Program-made: the position numbers and the translations under genes
Assembly (NCBI GenBank): GCA_015060965.1
Contig: SUXN01000001.1
Coordinates: 1 to 64,000 of the forward strand
Reading direction: 5' to 3'
Source: Bacteroidales bacterium
Lineage (GTDB): Bacteria > Bacteroidota > Bacteroidia > Bacteroidales > Bacteroidaceae
Length of the DNA stretch: 64,000 bases
Part shown: positions 26,674 through 37,365 of the stretch, piece by piece
Layout: every line of letters starts with the position of its first letter
Position numbering within the stretch: the first letter of the stretch is position 1
The notes under the pieces: model-generated
Told to the model about the DNA's origin: nothing
The model's database searches: none
Seen by the model: only the letters and a program-made list of their open reading frames with translations

Positions 26674-27113
26674 TGGAAAAGACAGCACTTTTTGCAGGAA
26701 CTTTCGACCCTTATACACGTGGGCATCATGCCCTTGTAGAGCGTGCTCTTGCTCTGTTTGATACAGTGGTTGTAGCCGTGGGGCGCAACCTTGACAAGAA
26801 ATGTATGTTCAGCATTGAGGAACGTGTCGCAGCAATAGTGAAACTGTATGCCGGCAACGGGCGTGTGAAGGTTGCTGTATATGATACCCTTACTATGGAT
26901 TTTGCGCAAAGCGTAGGGGCAACTGCCCTGTTGCGTGGTGTGCGTAGTGTGAAAGATTTTGAGTATGAACGCGACATTGCCGATATCAATCTGCGCTTGG
27001 GCGGTATTGATACGGTCCTGCTCGTCAGTGAACCGGAGTATGCGTCGGTAAGCAGCAGTGTCGTGCGTGAATTGATGAAATACGGCAAGGATGTCTCGGA
27101 GCTCTTGCCTTGA
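26673..27113 (+). CDS. coaD: Phosphopantetheine adenylyltransferase
   Basis: Makes dephospho-CoA from 4'-phosphopantetheine and ATP. The 146-residue protein shows GTFDPYTRGHHALVERAL with the TxGHxx nucleotidyltransferase motif, RGVRSVKDFEYERDIADIN, and a C-terminal SVSSSVVRELMKYGKDVSELLP. The ATG at 26673 shares its first base with the parE stop; a GTG at 26670 is also possible. Confidence 0.95.
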   Translation: MEKTALFAGTFDPYTRGHHALVERALALFDTVVVAVGRNLDKKCMFSIEERVAAIVKLYAGNGRVKVAVYDTLTMDFAQSVGATALLRGVRSVKDFEYERDIADINLRLGGIDTVLLVSEPEYASVSSSVVRELMKYGKDVSELLP

Positions 27114-27136
27114 TTTAGAAACTATTTTACTGACCT

Positions 27137-28726
27137 ATGAAAAGAACAATATTACTATCTGTGATTGCCGTCCTTGTGACTGTTGCTGCAAGGGCACAGG
27201 ATATGCCCGACCATCTTATAAAACTTATGTATACGGGCAATGTCATTTCAAATTTTTATGTAGATGCTCCTGATAATGACAAGATTACAGAGGCGGGTGT
27301 AAGGGCGATGCTCAAAGAACTTGATCCTCACTCGACATATACCGACCCAAAGGAGACAAAGGCTCTTCTTGAGCAGATGCAGGGCAGCTTCAGTGGCATC
27401 GGAATCCAGTTCAATATCGTCTCCGATACGCTTTATGTTATACAGACAACAAAGAACGGTCCGTCGGAGCGTGCCGGAATTATGGCAGGTGACAAGATTG
27501 TCGCTGTAAATGACACAGCCATAGCAGGTGTAAAGATGGAGCGGGCCGATATAATGTCACGTTTGCGCGGTATGAAAGGCACACACGTAAAGGTTGATGT
27601 GGTACGTCGTGGTATAGGTCGTGTCATGGAATTCAATCTTGTACGTGACGATATATCTACCGAGACTGTCGATGCAGCTTATATGATTGATAAGGAGAAC
27701 GGTTATATACGTATTTCATCTTTCGGAGCCAAGACACATAAGGAGTTCGTTGCAAAGCTCGACTCGCTAAGGGCACGTGGAATGAAGAACCTTGTGCTTG
27801 ACCTTGAGGGGAACGGAGGCGGTTATCTGACCGCTGCAGTGGAGATTGCGAATGAGTTCCTTGAGAAGTCTTCGCTTGTGGTGTACACCGAGGGCCGCGC
27901 CAATCCACGATACAATTATAATGCTATAGGTGGTGGACGTTTCCTCAAAGGAAACATTGCTGTAATCGTAGATGAGACCTCTGCTTCGGCTGCCGAGATT
28001 CTCGCAGGTGCAATACAGGATTGGGACCGCGGAGTAGTGGTGGGCCGCCGCAGTTTCGGCAAGGGGCTTGTGCAGCGTCCTTTCCAGATGCCTGACGGTT
28101 CAATGATACGTCTTACCATAGCCCGTTATTATACTCCTACAGGCCGTTGTATACAAAAACCGTATAATGATTCCATAAAGTATGAGGAGGACCTTATGCG
28201 CCGTTACAACAGCGGTGAGATGAGTTCTGCCGACAGTATACATTTCCCTGACTCGCTCAAGGTATATACGCTTCGCCTGAACCGTCCTGTGTACGGCGGT
28301 GGAGGTATCATGCCCGACTATTTCGTGCCCATGGATACGACCAAGTACACCGCATATCACCGTGCCCTTGCATCAAAGGGTTCCATTGTGCAGGCGTCAT
28401 TGCGATATCTTGACGAGAACCGCAAGGAACTTGAGGGTAAGTACAAAAATGTCGAGGATTTTGATGCCGACTTCGTTGTTGATGAAAGGTATATGGCGCT
28501 GCTCAAGGAACAGGCTCTCAAGGATAGCGTGGAGCTTAAAGGCGGTGAAGAGGAACTGCGTAAGTCATTGCCTGAACTGCAGAAACAGCTTAAGATGTAT
28601 ATAGCACGTGACCTGTGGAGTATGAGCGACTTCATAAAGATATACAACAAATACAACGATTCGTTCCTTAAAGCATATGAACTTGTGCGTAGCCGCAAGA
28701 TGGATAAGGTGTTGTTGAAAGAGTGA
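27137..28726 (+). CDS. S41-family C-terminal processing peptidase
   Basis: A 529-residue exported protease. Signal peptide 1-20 (VTVAARAQ). A PDZ domain runs from about 75 to 165 (GIGIQFNIV, GIMAGDKIVAVND). The S41 catalytic domain follows, with the nucleophile serine in ETSASAAEILAGA (about 280-292) and the lysine in FGKGLVQ (about 310). Such Tsp/CtpA proteases degrade or mature envelope proteins in the periplasm. It starts 23 bases after coaD and ends the operon at a terminator. Confidence 0.92.
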   Translation: MKRTILLSVIAVLVTVAARAQDMPDHLIKLMYTGNVISNFYVDAPDNDKITEAGVRAMLKELDPHSTYTDPKETKALLEQMQGSFSGIGIQFNIVSDTLYVIQTTKNGPSERAGIMAGDKIVAVNDTAIAGVKMERADIMSRLRGMKGTHVKVDVVRRGIGRVMEFNLVRDDISTETVDAAYMIDKENGYIRISSFGAKTHKEFVAKLDSLRARGMKNLVLDLEGNGGGYLTAAVEIANEFLEKSSLVVYTEGRANPRYNYNAIGGGRFLKGNIAVIVDETSASAAEILAGAIQDWDRGVVVGRRSFGKGLVQRPFQMPDGSMIRLTIARYYTPTGRCIQKPYNDSIKYEEDLMRRYNSGEMSSADSIHFPDSLKVYTLRLNRPVYGGGGIMPDYFVPMDTTKYTAYHRALASKGSIVQASLRYLDENRKELEGKYKNVEDFDADFVVDERYMALLKEQALKDSVELKGGEEELRKSLPELQKQLKMYIARDLWSMSDFIKIYNKYNDSFLKAYELVRSRKMDKVLLKE

Positions 28727-28746
28727 TCTGAAAAATTGACGGATTT

Positions 28747-28788
28747 AAAAATGGGCTGACAAAATCATGGGTTAGCCCATTTTTATTT
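28747..28788. terminator. Terminator shared by convergent genes
   Basis: AAAAATGGGCT (28747-28757) pairs with AGCCCATTTTT (28774-28784), followed by ATTT on the plus strand. It serves the S41 protease gene; its right arm overlaps the stop codon of the minus-strand methyltransferase gene. Confidence 0.7.
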
Positions 28789-29967
28789 GGAAGCATTACA
28801 TCTTCTGCATAGGACAAGTGCTTTTGCCCCGTTGTAGAGTGTTGTTGCAAACAGATATTCGTCTCCACCTTCTGCCAATTTGAGTTTTTTTCGTAACACC
28901 TGTACACTTTCGGGGAAATTGCGCACTGTCATGTTGGCTTTCTTCAGATTCTGCAGTTGCTTTATGTCGGCTTTAGAAAAACCGAAGACCCTCTCTACTT
29001 CAAAGATACGGCCAGGGAACTCCCCAACCAGTTTGTCGGATGTGTATAGCTGGCTGTTCGGGTGCAGTTTGTCTATCTGTAGCTTATGCGAAAGTGTACG
29101 GTGGCAGCCGCCTTTCTGTATGGCTGCGTTCGGTTCATATAAGTACTTGTCGATACCGTTGCAGTATGTCGCAGTGGAATTTGCTTCCTCCTCCAATATG
29201 AATGTGAATGAACTGCAGTTGCCTTTTTGTATGTTTACACACTCTGTCTGTGTATTCTCTCCGTAGTCCTTCCCTAATATAAAGAGCAGCTCCTTGCATT
29301 CGTTGTTTACCGCAATGATGTGTACTGCTTCAATGCTGCTTAATTGTCTTGTGGCAGCCGTTATGTCGAGCATTGGAGAGCATTTTACCATGACTTTATC
29401 TGCTTTCTCCAATAGCAGGCTTTCAAGCGCTGTAACGTCGGGCTCGCAGTCGCTGAGTGCGACAACCTTGCGCCCGTCAAAGGCGCGTCTTGCAGGGTCG
29501 ATGAATATCCAGTCCTGTTTTGGTAGGGTAGGGAGAATATCCTCGCTGTTGCCGTTTATTATCTTTATGTTTCCATGCCCCAATAATGCGAAATTCTCTT
29601 TTGCGATATCGCACAATATGGAATTACGTTCGATATATGTTGTCTCCCGGAATCCACGCGACATATAACTGCAGTCAATACCGAATCCTCCCGTGAGGTC
29701 GGCCAGCCTGCAGCCTTTGGCAATGGCGGCTTTATAAAGAGCTGTGGGCTCGCTGGAGCATTGTTCCATGGATATGCGTGGGGGATATATGATTCCGTCC
29801 GTTTCGGCCCATGTAGGCAGTTTTTCTTTGGCTGCCTGCCACCCTTCAATCTGGGTCACAGCTTCGCGGATGTCCACACCCGGATAGCGTTTGCCTTGTA
29901 GGGCAAGCGCACGTGGGTCCTCGTTCTTGTGCTTCTGTATGAATTCCTTTGTCTCCGGGCTTAACAT
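28783..29967 (-). CDS. Class I SAM-dependent methyltransferase, THUMP-like
   Basis: A 394-residue cytosolic protein. The SAM-binding motif is RLADLTGGFGIDCSY (87-101), with YIERN (111-115) as motif II and IFIDPARR (154-161) as the NPPY-like catalytic position. The C-terminal region (about 310-390) resembles the THUMP-like/ferredoxin-like domain of the PG_1098 family, so an RNA substrate is likely though not shown. A long frame to 30180 runs antisense-like through the upstream small gene and is not used; the start at 29967 lies 32 bases after the YqaE-like stop. Confidence 0.82.
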   Translation of the reverse strand: MLSPETKEFIQKHKNEDPRALALQGKRYPGVDIREAVTQIEGWQAAKEKLPTWAETDGIIYPPRISMEQCSSEPTALYKAAIAKGCRLADLTGGFGIDCSYMSRGFRETTYIERNSILCDIAKENFALLGHGNIKIINGNSEDILPTLPKQDWIFIDPARRAFDGRKVVALSDCEPDVTALESLLLEKADKVMVKCSPMLDITAATRQLSSIEAVHIIAVNNECKELLFILGKDYGENTQTECVNIQKGNCSSFTFILEEEANSTATYCNGIDKYLYEPNAAIQKGGCHRTLSHKLQIDKLHPNSQLYTSDKLVGEFPGRIFEVERVFGFSKADIKQLQNLKKANMTVRNFPESVQVLRKKLKLAEGGDEYLFATTLYNGAKALVLCRRCNASK

Positions 29968-29999
29968 TGTATTCTCTTGCCTTCTTTTGACGGAAGGGA

Positions 30000-30152
30000 T
30001 TATTCCTTGTTGACGATTATAAGTGCGGCGATGACTCCGGGAATCCAACCGCAAAGTGTAAGTATAAATACAATCAGGAATGAGCCGCATCCCTTGTCTA
30101 CAACGGCAAGAGGCGGAAACAGTATTGCTATTATTGCTCTCAAAAGTGACAT
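30000..30152 (-). CDS. YqaE/Pmp3-family small membrane protein
   Basis: A 50-residue hydrophobic protein. It begins MSLLRAIIAILFPPLAV, has the family's DKGCGSFLIVFILTLCGWIPG centre and ends ALIIVNKE, giving two transmembrane helices (about 4-18 and 22-46). This is the Pmp3/UPF0057 pattern (PPLAV, LT-CG-IPG). Family members affect membrane potential and stress tolerance in yeast and plants; bacterial roles are poorly known. It lies directly upstream of the methyltransferase gene on the same strand, probably in one transcript. Confidence 0.88.
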   Translation of the reverse strand: MSLLRAIIAILFPPLAVVDKGCGSFLIVFILTLCGWIPGVIAALIIVNKE

Positions 30153-30224
30153 GTCTGTGCTTGATTATAGTTCTTTGCAAACTTACATAAAAAAACGCAT
30201 ATTACAGCATTGTGCAAAACAAAA

Positions 30225-30250
30225 GCGTCTGCTCCGTGTGGAGCAGACGC
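30225..30250 (-). terminator. Terminator of pckA
   Basis: An 11-base perfect stem, GCGTCTGCTCC and GGAGCAGACGC, with loop GTGT. On the minus strand it is followed by TTTTGTTTT. Confidence 0.85.
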
Positions 30251-30272
30251 TATATTCAGGTTAAAGATTTCA

Positions 30273-31874
30273 TTAGAGCTTTGGACCTGCAGCAACGAGA
30301 GCCTTGCCAGCCTCATTGCCGGTGTACTTTGTAAAGTTCTTGATGAAACGGCCTGCCAAGTCAACAGCCTTCTCCTCCCACTGTGATGCGTCAGCATAAG
30401 TGTCGCGTGGGTCAAGGATTGCAGGGTCAACACCTGGCAACGCTGTAGGAACAACGAAGTCGAAGTGTGGGATAACCTTTGTAGGAGCTGTATCGATTGA
30501 GCCATCGAGGATAGCGTCGATGATACCGCGTGTATCCTTGATAGAGATACGCTTGCCTGTACCGTTCCAGCCAGTGTTAACGAGGTATGCCTTAGCACCG
30601 TTCTTCTCCATCTTCTTAACGAGCTCCTCGCCGTACTTTGTTGGGTGGAGGCTCAAGAATGCTGCACCGAAGCAAGCAGAGAATGTTGGAGTAGGCTCTG
30701 TGATACCACGCTCTGTACCGGCCAACTTAGCTGTAAAGCCGCTGAGGAAGTAGTACTGAGTCTGCTCTGGGTTCAGGATAGATACCGGAGGCAATACACC
30801 GAATGCGTCAGCTGAAAGGAAGATAACTTTCTTTGCAGGAGCTGCCATTGAACCTGGCTTGATGTTGTTGATGTGGTTGATTGGGTAAGAAACACGTGTG
30901 TTCTCAGTTACGCTCTTGTCAGCGAAGTCAATCTTGCCGTTTGCATCAACAGTAACGTTCTCGAGAAGAGCATCGCGCTTGATAGCGTTGAAGATGTCCG
31001 GCTCGCTCTCCTTGTCGAGGTTGATAACCTTAGCGTAGCAACCGCCCTCGAAGTTGAATACTGAGTCATCATCCCAGCCGTGCTCGTCGTCACCGATAAG
31101 CATACGCTTTGGATCGGTAGAAAGAGTTGTCTTACCTGTACCTGACAAACCGAAGAAGATAGCTGTCTCGCCCTTCTCGTTTGTGTTTGCTGAACAGTGC
31201 ATTGAAGCAATGCCCTGGAGAGGCAAGTAGTAGTTCATCATTGAGAACATACCCTTCTTCATCTCACCACCATACCATGTGTTGAGGATGATCTGCTCCT
31301 TAGATGTCAAGTTGAATACAACTGCTGTCTCAGAGTTCAAACCGAGCTCCTTGTAGTTTGGAACAGCTGCCTTAGAAGCGTTGTAAACAACGAAGTCGGG
31401 CTCGCCGAATGCCTCAAGCTCCTCAGCTGTAGGACGGATGAACATATTTGTCACGAAGTGAGCCTGCCATGCAACCTCCATGATGAAACGTACCTTAAGA
31501 CGTGTAGCAGGGTTAGCACCGCAGAATGCGTCAACAACGAAAAGTCTCTTGTTAGAAAGCTCCTTTGTAGCAATCTCCTTGAGGGCGTTCCATGCCTCGG
31601 TTGTAACAGGCTTGTTGTCGTTCTTGTACTCCTCTGATGTCCACCATACAGTGTTCTCAGATGTAGCGTCCTTAACGATGAACTTGTCCTTAGGTGAACG
31701 GCCAGTGTAAACACCTGTCATTACATTTACTGCGCCAAGCTCTGTAACCTGACCAACCTCAAAACCCTCAAGACCGGGCTTTGTCTCCTCTGCAAAGAGA
31801 ACATCGTAAGAGGGGTTGTGAAGCACCTCTACAGCACCGGTGATACCATACTTGGTAAGATCTATTGTTGCCAT
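30273..31874 (-). CDS. pckA: Phosphoenolpyruvate carboxykinase (ATP)
   Basis: Interconverts oxaloacetate and PEP using ATP/ADP; in Bacteroidales it mainly fixes CO2 on the way to succinate. The 533-residue protein has the kinase-1a loop [11 protein letters not shown] (near 240), the metal site FEGGCYAK, and ENTRVSYPI. Alternative upstream starts were rejected because [11 protein letters not shown] matches the usual N-terminus and a full promoter lies upstream. Expression is likely high: codon choice is restricted (for example GTTCTC, AAC, GAC). Confidence 0.96.
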   Translation of the reverse strand: MATIDLTKYGITGAVEVLHNPSYDVLFAEETKPGLEGFEVGQVTELGAVNVMTGVYTGRSPKDKFIVKDATSENTVWWTSEEYKNDNKPVTTEAWNALKEIATKELSNKRLFVVDAFCGANPATRLKVRFIMEVAWQAHFVTNMFIRPTAEELEAFGEPDFVVYNASKAAVPNYKELGLNSETAVVFNLTSKEQIILNTWYGGEMKKGMFSMMNYYLPLQGIASMHCSANTNEKGETAIFFGLSGTGKTTLSTDPKRMLIGDDEHGWDDDSVFNFEGGCYAKVINLDKESEPDIFNAIKRDALLENVTVDANGKIDFADKSVTENTRVSYPINHINNIKPGSMAAPAKKVIFLSADAFGVLPPVSILNPEQTQYYFLSGFTAKLAGTERGITEPTPTFSACFGAAFLSLHPTKYGEELVKKMEKNGAKAYLVNTGWNGTGKRISIKDTRGIIDAILDGSIDTAPTKVIPHFDFVVPTALPGVDPAILDPRDTYADASQWEEKAVDLAGRFIKNFTKYTGNEAGKALVAAGPKL

Positions 31875-31974
31875 AATTTTAAAAAATAAATTATTAGTTA
31901 ATATTCTTCTTTTTTTATCACTTTTGAACATCGGCAATCTCCTTTTGCTTGAACTTGCCAAAGTTCTCCGAATG

Positions 31975-32005
31975 CAAATATATATCTTTTTGTTTAATCC
32001 CTCAA
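31975..32005 (-). promoter_or_regulatory. Promoter of pckA
   Basis: On the minus strand TTG (32003-32005), 20 bases, TATATTTG (31975-31982): a full match to the Bacteroidetes consensus. The leader is about 95 nt. Confidence 0.6.
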
Positions 32006-32351
32006 GTTAATTAAAGAAATTTTTCCGTAATTACCCGAAAAAAGGCAAAAACTACCGCTTTTTGAACAAAAAATGTACAAATTTTTAATAGACAAGTGGA
32101 CGGTTTTCTTGATTTTTGTTTTTAAAGTCCCAGATGTGGCGCTTGAATCGCTTGCATTTTGTATTGGAAAATTTGATATTTTTGACAAAATGTATTGCTT
32201 GGTGTAAAAGCCCGTATGATTGAATTTTTTCTTTATAAATAATGAATATCTGCAGTTGTTTTTTTGTTAAAAGAATACTGTTTGTTAAAAAAGGTCATGG
32301 CTGCTTTTGAAATAGGGATTAAACAATTTCAATGTTTCGGCATTATTTCTT

Positions 32352-32359
32352 TATCTTCG
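32352..32359 (+). promoter_or_regulatory. Putative -7 box of upp
   Basis: TATCTTCG differs from TAnnTTTG at one base and lies 21 bases before the upp start. No clear -33 box was seen. Confidence 0.35.
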
Positions 32360-32380
32360 CGCTGTCAAATTTCAAAATTT

Positions 32381-33031
32381 ATGAAAATAGTAAATCTGTC
32401 CGAGAACAATACAATTCTCAACCGTTTCATTGCCGAGATACGCGATGTCAATATCCAACAGGATTCATTACGCTTCCGCCGTAACATAGAACGCATAGGC
32501 GAGATAATGGCATACGAAATCAGCAAGGAACTCTCATACGAAAGTGTTCCTGTAACAACACCGAATGGAATTTCGGTGGAAAACCTTCCTGCAGACACTG
32601 TGGTGCTTGGAACAATCCTGCGTGCTGGTCTTCCGTTGCATGCCGGTTTCCATAATTATTTTGACCGCGCCGAGAATGCTTTTGTATCGGCTTATCGCAA
32701 ATATATATCAGACAACGAGTTTGAAGTGGTAGTGGAGTACCTTGCCTCTCCTCGGCTCGATGGCAAGACATTGCTTCTTGTTGACCCTATGCTTGCGACA
32801 GGAATAAGTGCCGACCTCTCCTATCGTGCATTGTTGACAAAAGGTACTCCCGAGAAGACGGTTCTTGCTTGTGTCATAGCAAGCCAACAGGCAATAGATT
32901 ATGCGATATCGCACTTCCCTGAGGATACAATCATCTACTGCGCGGCCATTGATCCGATATTGAACGAGCACGCGTATATTGTGCCGGGGTTGGGCGATGC
33001 CGGTGACCTCTGTTTCGGGGAGAAAGAATAA
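32381..33031 (+). CDS. upp: Uracil phosphoribosyltransferase
   Basis: Salvages uracil to UMP with PRPP. The 216-residue protein has the PRPP loop LLVDPMLATGIS (132-143), RAGLPLHAGF (81-90) and a C-terminal YIVPGLGDAGDLCFGEKE with the uracil-binding GDAGD. Frames that begin upstream run through the promoter and are not used. Confidence 0.94.
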   Translation: MKIVNLSENNTILNRFIAEIRDVNIQQDSLRFRRNIERIGEIMAYEISKELSYESVPVTTPNGISVENLPADTVVLGTILRAGLPLHAGFHNYFDRAENAFVSAYRKYISDNEFEVVVEYLASPRLDGKTLLLVDPMLATGISADLSYRALLTKGTPEKTVLACVIASQQAIDYAISHFPEDTIIYCAAIDPILNEHAYIVPGLGDAGDLCFGEKE

Positions 33032-33072
33032 TCTTTATGAAGTGAAGGTGAAATTTATTACTTTCAGACAAT

Positions 33073-33111
33073 AAATTACCCTGCTCATCGGTCAGATGAG
33101 CAGGGTAATTT
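33073..33111. terminator. Bidirectional terminator, upp and GH130 gene
   Basis: A perfect 16-base inverted repeat (33073-33088 and 33096-33111) with a seven-base loop, A-run on the left and T-run on the right. It lies between the convergent stop codons. Confidence 0.85.
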
Positions 33112-33127
33112 GTGTTGCTTGGGAATA

Positions 33128-34102
33128 TTACAGCTTTGTGCTGTTGTTCTTTATGAAATCAATTATCTCGCTTATGTAACCGAATGCCATACCGACAACA
33201 GTGTCGGCTGCACCGTAGTAGACTGCTACCTTGTCGCCGTCGTTCAGGGCTGCGCAAGGGAATACCACGTTGGGTACGTCGCCTGTAAGCTCATACGGTG
33301 CTGCGGGAGCAAGCAGGTAGGGCTTTGTGCGGTAAAGTACCTTTGATGGGTCATCCTTGTCAAGCAGGGCTGCACCCATTGAATAACGGAAACCGTTGCA
33401 GGTGGTGATGACACCATGGTAGAACAGCAGCCAGCCCTCGTCGGTGAGGATGGGCACTGAACCGGCGCCTATCTTTGTACACTGCCATGCGCTCTCGGGG
33501 AACGGGGTCACTTTCATCACGCAGCGGTGCTCACCCCAATATTTCATGTCGGGGCTGTAGCTGATGTAGATGTCGCCGAACGGCGTATGTCCGTTGTCGC
33601 TCGGACGGCTCAGCATTGCATATTTACCGTTTATCTTCTGTGGGAAAAGGACTCCGTTGCGGTTGAATGGCAAGAAAGCATTCTCGCACTGGAAGAACTC
33701 CTTGAAATCGAATGTATAACCGATACCGATTGTGGGGCCATGATAGCCGTTGCACCAGGTAATCCAATAGCGGTCCTCAATCCATGTCACGCGTGGGTCA
33801 TACTTGTACTCCGACTCAATCATCTGGGTATTGCCGGCCTTGAACACGATAGGCTCGTGCTCAATCTCCCAATTGATACCGTCCTTGCTGAAGCCTGCGA
33901 AGATATTCATCTGCACGGCCTTGTTGTCGCAACGGAACACACCTGCATAGCCATCCTTGAAAGGAACGACTGCGCTGTTGAATATACTGTTCGATGTGGG
34001 GATCGCATAGCGGTCAATGACTGGGTTCTTTGAATAACGCCACATCACATCCTTGCATCCTTCGGGGCGGTCTTCCCACGGCATAATAACTTTCTGGTCC
34101 AT
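33128..34102 (-). CDS. GH130-family mannoside phosphorylase
   Basis: A 324-residue cytosolic enzyme with the five-bladed propeller of family GH130: KNPVI near the start, [27 protein letters not shown] with the catalytic Asp of [15 protein letters not shown], and the closing [18 protein letters not shown]130 enzymes phosphorolyse beta-mannosides (for example Man-beta-1,4-Glc or Man-beta-1,4-GlcNAc) to mannose 1-phosphate; which substrate applies is not decidable here. It has its own promoter and is separated from the neighbouring efflux operon by a terminator, but with the GH92/GH5/ROK operon 6 kb away it forms a mannose-using set. Confidence 0.88.
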   Translation of the reverse strand: MDQKVIMPWEDRPEGCKDVMWRYSKNPVIDRYAIPTSNSIFNSAVVPFKDGYAGVFRCDNKAVQMNIFAGFSKDGINWEIEHEPIVFKAGNTQMIESEYKYDPRVTWIEDRYWITWCNGYHGPTIGIGYTFDFKEFFQCENAFLPFNRNGVLFPQKINGKYAMLSRPSDNGHTPFGDIYISYSPDMKYWGEHRCVMKVTPFPESAWQCTKIGAGSVPILTDEGWLLFYHGVITTCNGFRYSMGAALLDKDDPSKVLYRTKPYLLAPAAPYELTGDVPNVVFPCAALNDGDKVAVYYGAADTVVGMAFGYISEIIDFIKNNSTKL

Positions 34103-34167
34103 ACTTTTATGTTGTTAAGTTTATGATTCTACTTGATTCTTGTCTGTTGTAAGACAGCATCACCTGA

Positions 34168-34201
34168 CAAAGATAACAAACCGTATAAAAAATATCGGCA
34201 A
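34168..34201 (-). promoter_or_regulatory. Promoter of the GH130 gene
   Basis: On the minus strand TATCTTTG (34168-34175) with TTG at 34199-34201, 23 bases upstream. The TTG sits inside the efflux operon terminator hairpin. Confidence 0.5.
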
Positions 34202-34217
34202 TCGCCGATATTTTTTT
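34187..34217 (-). terminator. Terminator of the RND efflux operon
   Basis: AAATATCGGC (34190-34199) and GCCGATATTT (34204-34213) with a four-base loop, A-run and T-run on the two sides. Placed 15 bases after the AcrB-like stop. Confidence 0.75.
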
Positions 34218-34231
34218 AATGATGATGCAAA

Positions 34232-37200
34232 TTATTTTTTATCCTTTCCTTTTCCTCGCTCCTCAAGCAACTGCATCCATTCGTACCAGTTGGGGACATA
34301 AAGCGTGGCTATCACGGTGTTCAGCAACATTCCGAACACTACTGCTGCACCCAACGACAGGCGCGCTCCTGCTCCTGCTCCGCCGGCAAAGAGCAAAGGC
34401 ATCACTCCGATGACAAAGGCGAGCGAGGTCATGAGGATGGGACGCAGGCGCACATGCCCTGCCTCGGCGGCACTGTAGCGTATGTCATTGCCGGCAGCAC
34501 GGTAGTCACGTGCGAACTCAACAATCAGGATGCCGTTTTTCGCGCTCAAGGCGATGAGCAGTATTATTCCGATCTCGGTGTATATGCTCACCGGGATTCC
34601 TGCAATCCAGCAGCCGACAATAGCTCCCAATAGGGCAATAGGCACACCCATTATCGCTGCTACCGGGCTTGTCCAGCTCTCGTACTGCGCTGCAAGGACA
34701 AGAAACGCCACAAGCAGCGCGAGCCCGAAGATAAGGGCTGTGTTCTGTCCCGCAGCCTGCTCCTGATATGCTACACCGGTCCATTCGTATCCGAACTCTT
34801 CGCCCAACTGTGCTCTGAAAAGTTGCGCAACCTCCTCCATTACCTGACTCGAACTGTAGCCCGGCGCGGGGTTGCAGGTAACCGTTGCACTGTTGTACAT
34901 GTTGTAACGCACCAACTGGTCGCTACCCAATATCTCGTCGGCTGTCACAAAGCTGCTGAAAGGGACCATCTCGCCCTTGTTGTTCGCAAGACTCAGCTGC
35001 ATCACACTCTCGATAACTTTCTGGTTTCTCTCGCCGGCAGCCATCTTTACCTGCCAGATACGCCCGAGCATCACAAAGTCATTCACATAGATTGCACCCA
35101 TATAATAACTGAGTGTCGAGAGTACAGAGCCCATATCAAGCCCCATGGATATTGCCTTGTCACGGTCAATGTTAAGGAAGTATTGCGGTACGTCTGCTTC
35201 ATAGGAACTGTTCATTGCTGCAATAGCGCTCTCTTTGCCCACGTTGTCAAGCAGTGCTTCCACCGCTTTCTGCATCTCGACCAGTCCAAGCGCCTTGCGG
35301 TCCTCCAACTGCATCTGCAGGCCTCCCACATTGCCGATGCCGGGGATTGCCGGCGGTACAAAGGCAAAGCATTGGGCTTCGGGGACTTTCAAGTATGCCT
35401 CTTTGTTGAACCTGTCGACAACAGATGCGGCCGATTCGCTTTTCTCTTTACGCAGGCTCCAGTCCTTTAGTACGACGAACACACTCGCTGCGTTGCTCTG
35501 CTTGCCGCTGTTCATTATACTGAATCCGCTGATGCTTATATAGGTCTTTACCTCGGGATATTGTGCAAGAATGGCTTCGATCTCCCTTGCTACGCCCTCG
35601 GTACGTGCCAACGAACTTGCCGGCGGCAACTGCACGCTGACGATGAAATAGCCGTCATCCTCGTCAGGTATGAATGTGGTAGGCCACTTGACGAACATAT
35701 ATATCGCAATGGCTACCATGGCACAGAAGGTTGCTGCTGCAATAAAAGCCTTGCGCAGTAGGAAATTCACGCATCTGTCGAACCCTCTCTGCAGAGCGTC
35801 ATATCCCTTGTTGAACCAGCGGAAGAACCATCCTTGCCGTCTGCCTTTTGTTGGACGCAGCAGAAGGGCGCTGAGGGCCGGTGTCAGCGTGAGGGAGTTG
35901 AAGCCGCTGAGTAGAGTGGCGGTGGCAATAGTCAATGCGAACTGCTTGTAAAGTTCGCCCGAGATTCCGCCTATCATGGTTGTCGGGATAAACACGGCCA
36001 ACATCACAAGAACCACACCGATTATAGGACCTGTAATCTCGTCCATGGCCTTTTCTGTAGCCTCACGTGGCGAGAGGCCCTCGTCGTCAATTATTCGGGT
36101 GGCATTCTCCACTACCACAATGGCATCGTCAACTACAATGGCAATGGCAAGTATAAGACCGAACAGTGTCAGTGTATTTATGGAGAACCCCATCAACAGC
36201 ATCACTGCTAATGTACCTATCAACGATACCGGGATTGTAAGGCAGGGTATGAGTGTGGCACGCCAGTTCTGCAGGAACAGGAAGATGACAAGAATAACCA
36301 GTACGGTTGTCTCGAAGAATGTGTAGAGCACCTCGTGGATTGAGCTGCGTACCACGTCTGTGGTGTCGAGTGCAATCTGGTATTCCACTCCCGGTGGAAA
36401 AGCCTCGGCAAGCTCCAGCATCTTTGCCTTGACGGCTTTTGATACCGCAAGCGAACTGGAACCTGGCGACTGGTATACGGCGAGTGCCGCGGTTGGCATC
36501 CCTTTTAGGCGCGAAGAGGAGGCATACGTCTCACTGCCTATCTCAATCTCGGCAATGTCGCTCAAACGCAGCATGTTGACTCCGTCATTGCGTATCACAA
36601 TGTTGGCGAACTCCTCTGCGCTCTTCAGGCGTCCCTGTACGTTCAATGTGTATTGGAAAGCATTGTCGGCTGTGGCGTCAAGGGTCTGTCCCACATATCC
36701 TGCCGACACGGCAAGGTTCTGCTCGCTTATGGCCTTGTAGACTTCGGCTGCCGATATTCCGCGTATGCGCATTGCCTCGGGGTCGAGCCACACGCGCATG
36801 GAGTAGTTGCCGGCTCCCATAATATTGACTCCACCCACGCCTGGAGTGCGTGTCAATTGGTCCACAATCTGTAGCTCGGCATAGTTCGAGAGATAGAGCT
36901 GGTCATAATCCTCATTGCCGGTGAGCGTGATGAAAAGGACGATGTTGGTCGACTGTTTCTGTACCGTCACGCCCTGCTGCGTAACCTCGCTCGGCAGCGA
37001 GTTGAGAGCAATGTTCACCCTGTTCTGTACAAGAACCGTTGCCATGTCAATATCCGTTCCCACCTCAAAGGTTACAGTCAGCTGATACGTTCCTGACGAG
37101 GAAGATGTTGAACTCATGTAGAGCATTCCGTCAACTCCGTTTACCTGTTGTTCAATGGGGATACCCACAGTCTGTGCAATGGTCTCGGCATTGGCTCCTG

Positions 37201-37354
37201 GGTATACAGCTGTCACCTGCACGGTGGGTGGGGTGATGGATGGATACTGGTCGATGGGGAGTACAAAAAGCGAGACTGCTCCGGCCACCAACAGCAACAG
37301 TGACAGTACTGTCGCGAATATCGGGCGTTCTATGAAGAATTTAGAGAATTTCAT
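34232..37354 (-). CDS. RND efflux transporter, AcrB/HAE1 type
   Basis: A 1040-residue inner-membrane pump with 12 transmembrane helices in two halves. The proton-relay acidic pair lies in [17 protein letters not shown] (about 398-414); the start [20 protein letters not shown] and the late [18 protein letters not shown] segment are family typical. HAE1 pumps export hydrophobic compounds, bile salts and drugs. It is the third gene of the operon, 11 bases after the adaptor gene, with the TolC-like gene first. Confidence 0.93.
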   Translation of the reverse strand: MKFSKFFIERPIFATVLSLLLLVAGAVSLFVLPIDQYPSITPPTVQVTAVYPGANAETIAQTVGIPIEQQVNGVDGMLYMSSTSSSSGTYQLTVTFEVGTDIDMATVLVQNRVNIALNSLPSEVTQQGVTVQKQSTNIVLFITLTGNEDYDQLYLSNYAELQIVDQLTRTPGVGGVNIMGAGNYSMRVWLDPEAMRIRGISAAEVYKAISEQNLAVSAGYVGQTLDATADNAFQYTLNVQGRLKSAEEFANIVIRNDGVNMLRLSDIAEIEIGSETYASSSRLKGMPTAALAVYQSPGSSSLAVSKAVKAKMLELAEAFPPGVEYQIALDTTDVVRSSIHEVLYTFFETTVLVILVIFLFLQNWRATLIPCLTIPVSLIGTLAVMLLMGFSINTLTLFGLILAIAIVVDDAIVVVENATRIIDDEGLSPREATEKAMDEITGPIIGVVLVMLAVFIPTTMIGGISGELYKQFALTIATATLLSGFNSLTLTPALSALLLRPTKGRRQGWFFRWFNKGYDALQRGFDRCVNFLLRKAFIAAATFCAMVAIAIYMFVKWPTTFIPDEDDGYFIVSVQLPPASSLARTEGVAREIEAILAQYPEVKTYISISGFSIMNSGKQSNAASVFVVLKDWSLRKEKSESAASVVDRFNKEAYLKVPEAQCFAFVPPAIPGIGNVGGLQMQLEDRKALGLVEMQKAVEALLDNVGKESAIAAMNSSYEADVPQYFLNIDRDKAISMGLDMGSVLSTLSYYMGAIYVNDFVMLGRIWQVKMAAGERNQKVIESVMQLSLANNKGEMVPFSSFVTADEILGSDQLVRYNMYNSATVTCNPAPGYSSSQVMEEVAQLFRAQLGEEFGYEWTGVAYQEQAAGQNTALIFGLALLVAFLVLAAQYESWTSPVAAIMGVPIALLGAIVGCWIAGIPVSIYTEIGIILLIALSAKNGILIVEFARDYRAAGNDIRYSAAEAGHVRLRPILMTSLAFVIGVMPLLFAGGAGAGARLSLGAAVVFGMLLNTVIATLYVPNWYEWMQLLEERGKGKDKK

Positions 37355-37365
37355 GGCAGTAGGGT

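Larger units (their letters stand above)
31875..32380. other. Divergent intergenic region, pckA and upp
   Basis: About 500 A/T-rich bases holding the pckA promoter on the minus strand and a candidate upp promoter on the plus strand. Short frames in it have no coding character. No conserved RNA or riboswitch was recognised. Confidence 0.6.

Noticed and set aside
31994-32188. 64-codon minus-strand frame upstream of pckA
   Set aside because: A/T-rich, low-complexity composition, overlaps the pckA promoter, no start signal.
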